Assembly (NCBI GenBank): GCA_900095095.1
Contig: FMBT01000675.1
Span: forward strand, 1 to 25,606
DNA length: 25,606 nt
Direction of reading: 5' to 3'
DNA from: Fragilariopsis cylindrus CCMP1102
Taxonomy: Eukaryota > Bacillariophyta > Bacillariophyceae > Bacillariales > Bacillariaceae
Shown: positions 21,061-25,606 of the stretch, one piece after another
Layout: each line of letters starts with the position of its first letter
How positions within the stretch are numbered: the stretch's first letter is position 1
Notes under the pieces: generated by a model
The model's database searches: none
What the model was told of the DNA's origin: nothing
What the model saw: the letters and a program-made list of their open reading frames with translations, nothing else
Position numbers and translations under genes: made by a program

Positions 21061-21863
21061 AGACGAATATATTCTAGAAAATGGAAAATAATATACAACA
21101 ATGTACTGTATGTATGATGTGGCAGGCTGAAGTGAGTTAGAGGACATTTTGCTGCTAGTCCACTGTGTGAATATGCACAGAGTAGTTATGTGTGTAGTAC
21201 TTTGTATGTACAGGACAGACCTGTACTTATTTAGTTTTTATCTTAAATAACAAAAAAAAAATCATGTCCGGTGGTACTTGCTACCTACCTGTACCACTTC
21301 ACTTTCTGGCATTCTAACCCATCCTAGCATGTATAAAGTCCCAATCAGATGGTATAATCTGAGCTTAATATGCTTAGGGTGGATGCCTGGACTGGACTTT
21401 GGGGTGCTAGGTATGTGTTCTTCACACTGAAAGGTAGTAAAGGGTGTGATGCAGCCTCGCCTAGGACATGGGAAAATGGCCCATGTGGGGGGTTATTGAC
21501 CTAGTACACACTCAAAAAGATGAATTGTCCCAAAGTAAGCACATGGGGTTGACCATATGCACCAAAGGCAATATGAACTTGGGGAGCTATGGGCAGGAGT
21601 ACTCTGATGTGGGCGCTAAAGGAGGAAAGTCTGTTTTTGGGCCTAAATGATCCTTTTTGGGGCTTAGCACACCCTGACACCTTCCTAACCTCCCTAGAGC
21701 CCTAAGCAATAGTTGAACCTTGTACCCATAGGTATAATGTTAATCTCCATATAATCTTTCAAGGTTATTAGGTCTGTATTGATGGTGCATCACAGCCTTG
21801 ATTACACGCAGGCGCACTTGACACTTCTTAGAGAAATTGTGTGTTTTAACAGGATTCCTGTTA

Positions 21864-21883
21864 TGGCTCTCAGCTGAGAGCCA
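21864..21883. repeat. Perfect 20-bp palindrome
   Basis: TGGCTCTCAGCTGAGAGCCA equals its own reverse complement. Twelve bp before it begin inverted arms AACAGGA-T-TCCTGTT. Confidence 0.95.
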
Positions 21884-22184
21884 CTTTTGGGGGTCTATTT
21901 TTTGTAGGGGCATATTTCCCTCAAAAAATGGACTTACAACCCCCTATTGAGAGGCAGTGCGTCTCCGTTCAAAGACACGTGCTTTCTTATTAAGTGAAAA
22001 TACGCGGAAATATCTTTGTATCGGCCGCACCTACAGCGTAACAAGCCGGTAAAAATTAATTATGGAAGAGCCCTCTAGGAAAATTCGCGGTTAGCGCTAA
22101 GTATCACGTTCAGTATGCCTGCGCGATTCTTTAAAAAATTTGAAAACTCAAAATTTTTGTGTGTCTACATGAATCAACGTAACT

Positions 22185-22257
22185 CTTCTAATAGGGTAGT
22201 TGGTCATAACCCACCGCGGTTGAATATACGGACGTTGGTTCGAATCTTCCATGCGTC
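22185..22257 (+). other. Degenerate tRNA-like sequence with Pol III box A and box B (possible SINE head)
   Basis: TAGGGTAGTTGG (22192-22203) matches the box A consensus at all but one fixed position. GGTTCGAATCT (22237-22247) matches box B at 10 of 11, with 33 nt between. The D-arm folds with a perfect 4-bp stem (GGGT 22194-22197, ACCC 22209-22212) and a loop containing the GG pair. The acceptor stem does not pair, and the anticodon and T stems are mostly mismatched, so it is not a functional tRNA gene. Confidence 0.5.
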
Positions 22258-22345
22258 AAATTTGTACATTTTTGCACTAGTATTTTTATTATTATCAGCT
22301 TCCAAAGATTTTCATCTTATTTTTGAAAAATTCTCCTTCAAATTA

Positions 22346-22366
22346 ACGCGTGTTATCAACACGCGT
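22346..22366. repeat. Inverted repeat, 9-bp perfect arms
   Basis: ACGCGTGTT, three-base loop ATC, AACACGCGT. It lies about 90 bp after the tRNA-like stretch. Confidence 0.92.
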
Positions 22367-22976
22367 AAAATACTGCAAAATTCCCTATAACCTGAATCCT
22401 GTTAATAGCACTTGATTTGGACCAGTGACATCCCAAATGTATGTATGGTTGCCTAGAACAATGAAAGGATCCAAAACCTTATGAATTACATTGATGTCTA
22501 GCTATTTTATTTGGGACTCTGCATACCTGGTATGGCGCGCTGTAGTATCTCAATCATATATTTATGCAACGTGTGCATTTTGGGCCATGTTATGTTTATT
22601 CTATTGTTCCCCATCCCACATCACCACCAATATGGCAAATGTTCCAAGCATTGTTGGTGTATTTTGACCATATGCATATATGGAAGGTATCTGGATGTTT
22701 TTGGGCATGGAAATATGATATGTTGGCCAAAATGCAATGTTTGTGATCTGGGGGCAAGAATAAGGTAAGTGTGAGGGATCATGACCCTTGATTCATCCCC
22801 TATATGTATGAGATGGATGACTGGGTGGTATTTTAGTGCACCATGCTGGTTCTAGAACCTAAGGAGAAGTTGTTAATTTTAATTCAAAGTTGTTTAATAT
22901 TCCAATAACCAAACTCCACTGGAGAATAAGAAAGATACCAATCAGAATTACTTTAGTCAAGTGATGATGAGCCACC

Positions 22977-23815
22977 AGGGATGGTAGGAGGGAAACACAA
23001 TGTTCCAGTACACTATGTGGATGTTTGTGTACCCGGCCAATCTGGTGCTGTCCTCTGTAACCATTTCAAATGAGATATTTTGTTGTTTATTATTTCTAAT
23101 CCAAAATCATGTTGTTTATGTGCCTGCCATAAAGCGTAATGAATTTTATCCCTCAACCACAGGAACAAAAAAGTGGTAGAAGACAAACACAATATTCTAG
23201 TACACTATGTGGATGCTTGTGCACCTTGCCCATCTGGTGTTGTCCTCTGTAACCCTTTTATATGAGATATTTTGTGGTTCATTACTGTGTTTTTTGTGTG
23301 CCTGCCACAAAAGCGAAATGAATTTTTATTCCACAACCACAGGAACAAAAAAGTGGTAGAAGACAAACACAATGTTCTATTACACTATGTGAATGTTTGT
23401 GCACCTGACCCATCTGATTTGTCCTCTGCAACCCTTTCAAATGAGATATTTAGTGGTTCATTTTGATCAAAATCATGTCATTTTGTGCCTGCCACAAAGG
23501 AAAAAATTTTATTCCACAACCACAGGAACAAAAAAGTGGTAGAAGACAAACACAATGTTCTATTACACTATGTGAATGTTTGTGCACCTGACCCATCTGA
23601 TATTGTCCTCTGCAACCCTTTCAAATGAGATATTTAGTGGTTCATTTTGATCACAAATCATGTCATTTTTGTGCCTACCACATTAGGAAAACGAATTTTA
23701 TTCTGCAACCACAGGAACCAAAAAGTTGTAGGAGGCATGCACAATGTTCTAGTATACTATATGGATGTTTGTGCACCTGGCTCATCTGATGTTGTCCTCT
23801 GCAACCTTTTCAAAT
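22977..23815. repeat. Minisatellite of ~183-bp units, about 4.5 copies
   Basis: Unit starts (AACAAAAAAGTGGTAGAAG or variant) fall at 23164, 23344, 23527 and 23716, with periods of 180, 183 and 189. A diverged first copy starts at about 22977, and the last copy is cut off near 23815. Shared blocks include CACAATGTTCTA, TACACTATGTGGATG, TTTGTGCACCTG, GTCCTCTG, TTTCAAATGAGATATT and CACAACCACAGG. Confidence 0.92.
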
Positions 23816-24191
23816 TTGCGATGCAATGCTGTGCAGAGCTATCGCTCGCTCGATTCATTCTTTGATTGTCTCGCAAGTTTGTTTATCGATTGCCACCTAC
23901 CTATAGTATGACCGATAAATCGCATTACAAACAGAGAACTATCTACCATACTTTCTAGTAGAGGCCTTGCCCTGTATTCTATCTAAATCTGGATTCGCTA
24001 CTATTTCTTTTCAATCGATTTTTTGAATATAACTTATACTATATCCTATCTTATTTACTGTACTATATTACACTACATCACTATATTATACTACATTATG
24101 TCAACCATCATTATCAACTGACATGACTAATACCAAAGCCAAACACTAGATGCTCTTAGAAGCACACGCACACATACACCTATTCAAATGG
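23816..24191. other. 3' flank of the membrane gene at 24192
   Basis: Non-coding and AT-rich, with ACTATATTACACTACATCAC-type reiterations (24040-24110). No feature is recognised. Confidence 0.6.
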
Positions 24192-25406
24192 TCAGGTTTC
24201 TTTCATTTTTTTGTTCGCCGTTGCCATTCCATTGTCGTGCAACGATTTCCAAGCGAACATCGACTGCCGGTCTTGATGCCTTGCGGCGGCAGTAGATTCA
24301 GAAGCAGAGGCTTTCATCGTCGATGGTAAAGATGCAACGCTGATTGATTGTCTCGAATCGACATGTCTGTCGACAAACATCATCTCGGTAATTTGACCAT
24401 TGAAAGTAGAGGTTCTGCTCAATACGGCAGCGGACTTTCGCAAATTGGCAATAGTAGATCGTCGAGTTGCTTCGTCGGCATCGTCCGGTAACACTTTGTA
24501 TTCCGCAGTCATGTTCATAAATTTTACGAGTCGTTGATAGGTTGGAATCACACAAATGAAGACGTTAAACACAGAAAACACCAAGAACACGACAATCCCT
24601 ACACCCAAAAACGTCCATCGTTCTTCTCGGTAGAACAAATATAAAATTTTGCCCATAAGATAAAACCAATCGAATACTCGTGTCCATAAAAAGATAAGAA
24701 ACAGAAGAAAGGACAAGAACTGGAATCGACGCAACTCGTTTGGTTTTGATACATCTAACAGTTTACTAAAATCTCCTATGAAACCACCGGCGCCTCCTGA
24801 AAATTGTAGATCAAAACACAGACGATGTAGTTCGGGCAGCCCTCTGTAATTGAGTATCATCGGTAATGCTAAAGTTGTAGTCAAACTGTGATGAATTATC
24901 AATACTGCTATCATTGCATTTGGGAATTTTACTTTCCCCACCTGCGTGAACAAACGATAAAAAGCCATCGTCAACATATCTTGCACCTCCCATCCCATTT
25001 CGATCATTATTCCCAAACACGCTAACGAAGTAGTAATGCTAGTATCGTTGATCGGGATGATGTTCAAGTTTGCTAGCAAGGCCGGGATAGCGCACCCACC
25101 ACCAATCAAATGTTGAGTATTAGTCAGCATCCCCATCGAAAAAAAATCGATGGAAAGATCAATGAATTCTTCTTCATTATTTATGTTCAACACTTGTAAA
25201 ATTTTACTAGACGGATCATATTCACGTTCTGCTGCTTTCACTAGTGCGGGTCGTAGAGGCCCTTTCGCAATGTAGGTAACAATCGGTTTCAAAGCAGCAA
25301 AAGAAGCGTAAATGCAAAGCGCGAGTACCGCGACCAATTTGAACAAATCCTCGAGTGAAGGATTTTCATCGAAGATGATATTTGTGATGCTTTCAATCGA
25401 AAACAT
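24192..25406 (-). CDS. Multi-pass membrane protein, possibly TLC-like
   Basis: Single exon of 404 residues. The ATG at 25406 is the first in the frame. Hydrophobic helices are visible at about 21-46, 126-150, 164-185, 227-258 and 266-290. A conserved-looking core holds HH at residues 172-173 (LIIHHSLTTTLALP) and ELHRLCFDLQFSGGAGGFIG at 192-211. Paired His and a later Asp in the core recall the TLC (TRAM/LAG1/CLN8) lipid-synthesis or sensing family, but the match is from pattern memory and is not firm. After residue 300 comes a polar tail with Ser/Thr/Arg runs. It ends TANKKMKET and has no ER-retrieval KKxx motif at the extreme end. The frame is intact and codon use looks normal. The neighbouring regions give no functional hint. 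Confidence 0.75.
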   Translation of the reverse strand: MFSIESITNIIFDENPSLEDLFKLVAVLALCIYASFAALKPIVTYIAKGPLRPALVKAAEREYDPSSKILQVLNINNEEEFIDLSIDFFSMGMLTNTQHLIGGGCAIPALLANLNIIPINDTSITTSLACLGIMIEMGWEVQDMLTMAFYRLFTQVGKVKFPNAMIAVLIIHHSLTTTLALPMILNYRGLPELHRLCFDLQFSGGAGGFIGDFSKLLDVSKPNELRRFQFLSFLLFLIFLWTRVFDWFYLMGKILYLFYREERWTFLGVGIVVFLVFSVFNVFICVIPTYQRLVKFMNMTAEYKVLPDDADEATRRSTIANLRKSAAVLSRTSTFNGQITEMMFVDRHVDSRQSISVASLPSTMKASASESTAAARHQDRQSMFAWKSLHDNGMATANKKMKET

Positions 25407-25606
25407 TTTACATCAAGGGTTTGTGCGAAGCTGATGGTGTATCGATCACGTCAAAGTAGTACGCTGTTAGGATGGTCCTGCTGCTAAATACAGTATCGGT
25501 ATAATTTTATAATAAGCAGAAGTTTGTATTACTGTAAACGATAGGAAAGATTACTCACTCACTTACCAAGCATAGCGAAGCAAGCGCCTAAGCAAATCGA
25601 TAGGGC
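25407..25606. other. 5' flank of the membrane gene, right window edge
   Basis: Non-coding; nothing recognisable. Confidence 0.5.

Larger units (their letters stand above)
21061..22960. other. Gene-free region of distinct composition, probable mobile-element debris
   Basis: No coding frame is credible. The segment lacks the microsatellites typical of the rest of the window and has GG/CC-rich phrases (CCTAGAGCCCTAAG, GGGGCTTAGCACACCC). It includes inverted repeats at 21208-21226, 21849-21883 and 22346-22366 and a tRNA-like stretch at 22185-22257. Confidence 0.45.

Noticed and set aside
22185..22257. A functional tRNA gene
   Set aside because: The acceptor stem does not pair and the anticodon and T stems are mostly mismatched; only the D-arm and Pol III boxes are intact.
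1..25606. CRISPR array, bacterial-type operon or Shine-Dalgarno-driven genes
   Set aside because: Repeats are not in the CRISPR size and spacer pattern, and the introns and gene spacing are eukaryotic.

Overview
The window is eukaryotic nuclear DNA, most likely from a diatom (inference). It is AT-rich, with long gene-poor gaps and many trinucleotide microsatellites. Introns are short (about 64-227 bp) and mostly start GTAAGT. Coding regions are rich in poly-Asn, poly-Ser and poly-Thr. The protein families fit a diatom: a Patched-like transporter, plant-type LRR repeats on a multi-pass membrane module, a two-domain GNAT protein, and a Ty1/copia reverse transcriptase fragment of the kind common in diatom genomes. 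No species can be named from the sequence alone.

Layout, left to right. (1) 1-2440, plus: the 3' part of a Patched/RND-type membrane protein with a tandemly duplicated, charged cytosolic tail. (2) 3419-7798, plus: a 14-exon gene for a membrane protein with a Notch-type LNR module and twelve LRRs, one per 72-bp exon. The exons and their introns form a higher-order tandem array. (3) 7799-10400: gene-poor, with simple repeats, weak coding remnants and a copia RT fragment on the minus strand. (4) 10400-13255, plus: two adjacent genes that share a duplicated promoter, 5' UTR and first 32 codons but have unrelated bodies, a broken 4-TM-like protein and a gluconokinase-like P-loop protein that also carries a frameshift. 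(5) 13898-15462, minus: a short two-exon relative of the membrane module of gene 2, without LNR or LRRs. (6) 16403-20537, minus: most simply one long gene with an AT-hook, a GNAT acetyltransferase domain and a second conserved C-terminal domain. Two small introns and one 1-nt frameshift link reading frames that otherwise look like separate genes. (7) 20538-24191: a repeat-rich gap with a tRNA-like Pol III promoter, perfect palindromes and a ~183-bp minisatellite. (8) 24192-25406, minus: a multi-pass membrane protein, possibly TLC-like.

There is no operon-like logic, as expected for a eukaryote. The two most striking structures are the LRR exon array, whose exons are all phase-symmetric and whose introns are nearly identical, and the promoter-plus-leader duplication that gives two unrelated proteins the same N-terminus. 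Several genes need single-nucleotide frame corrections. From sequence alone I cannot tell real decay from residual assembly errors.
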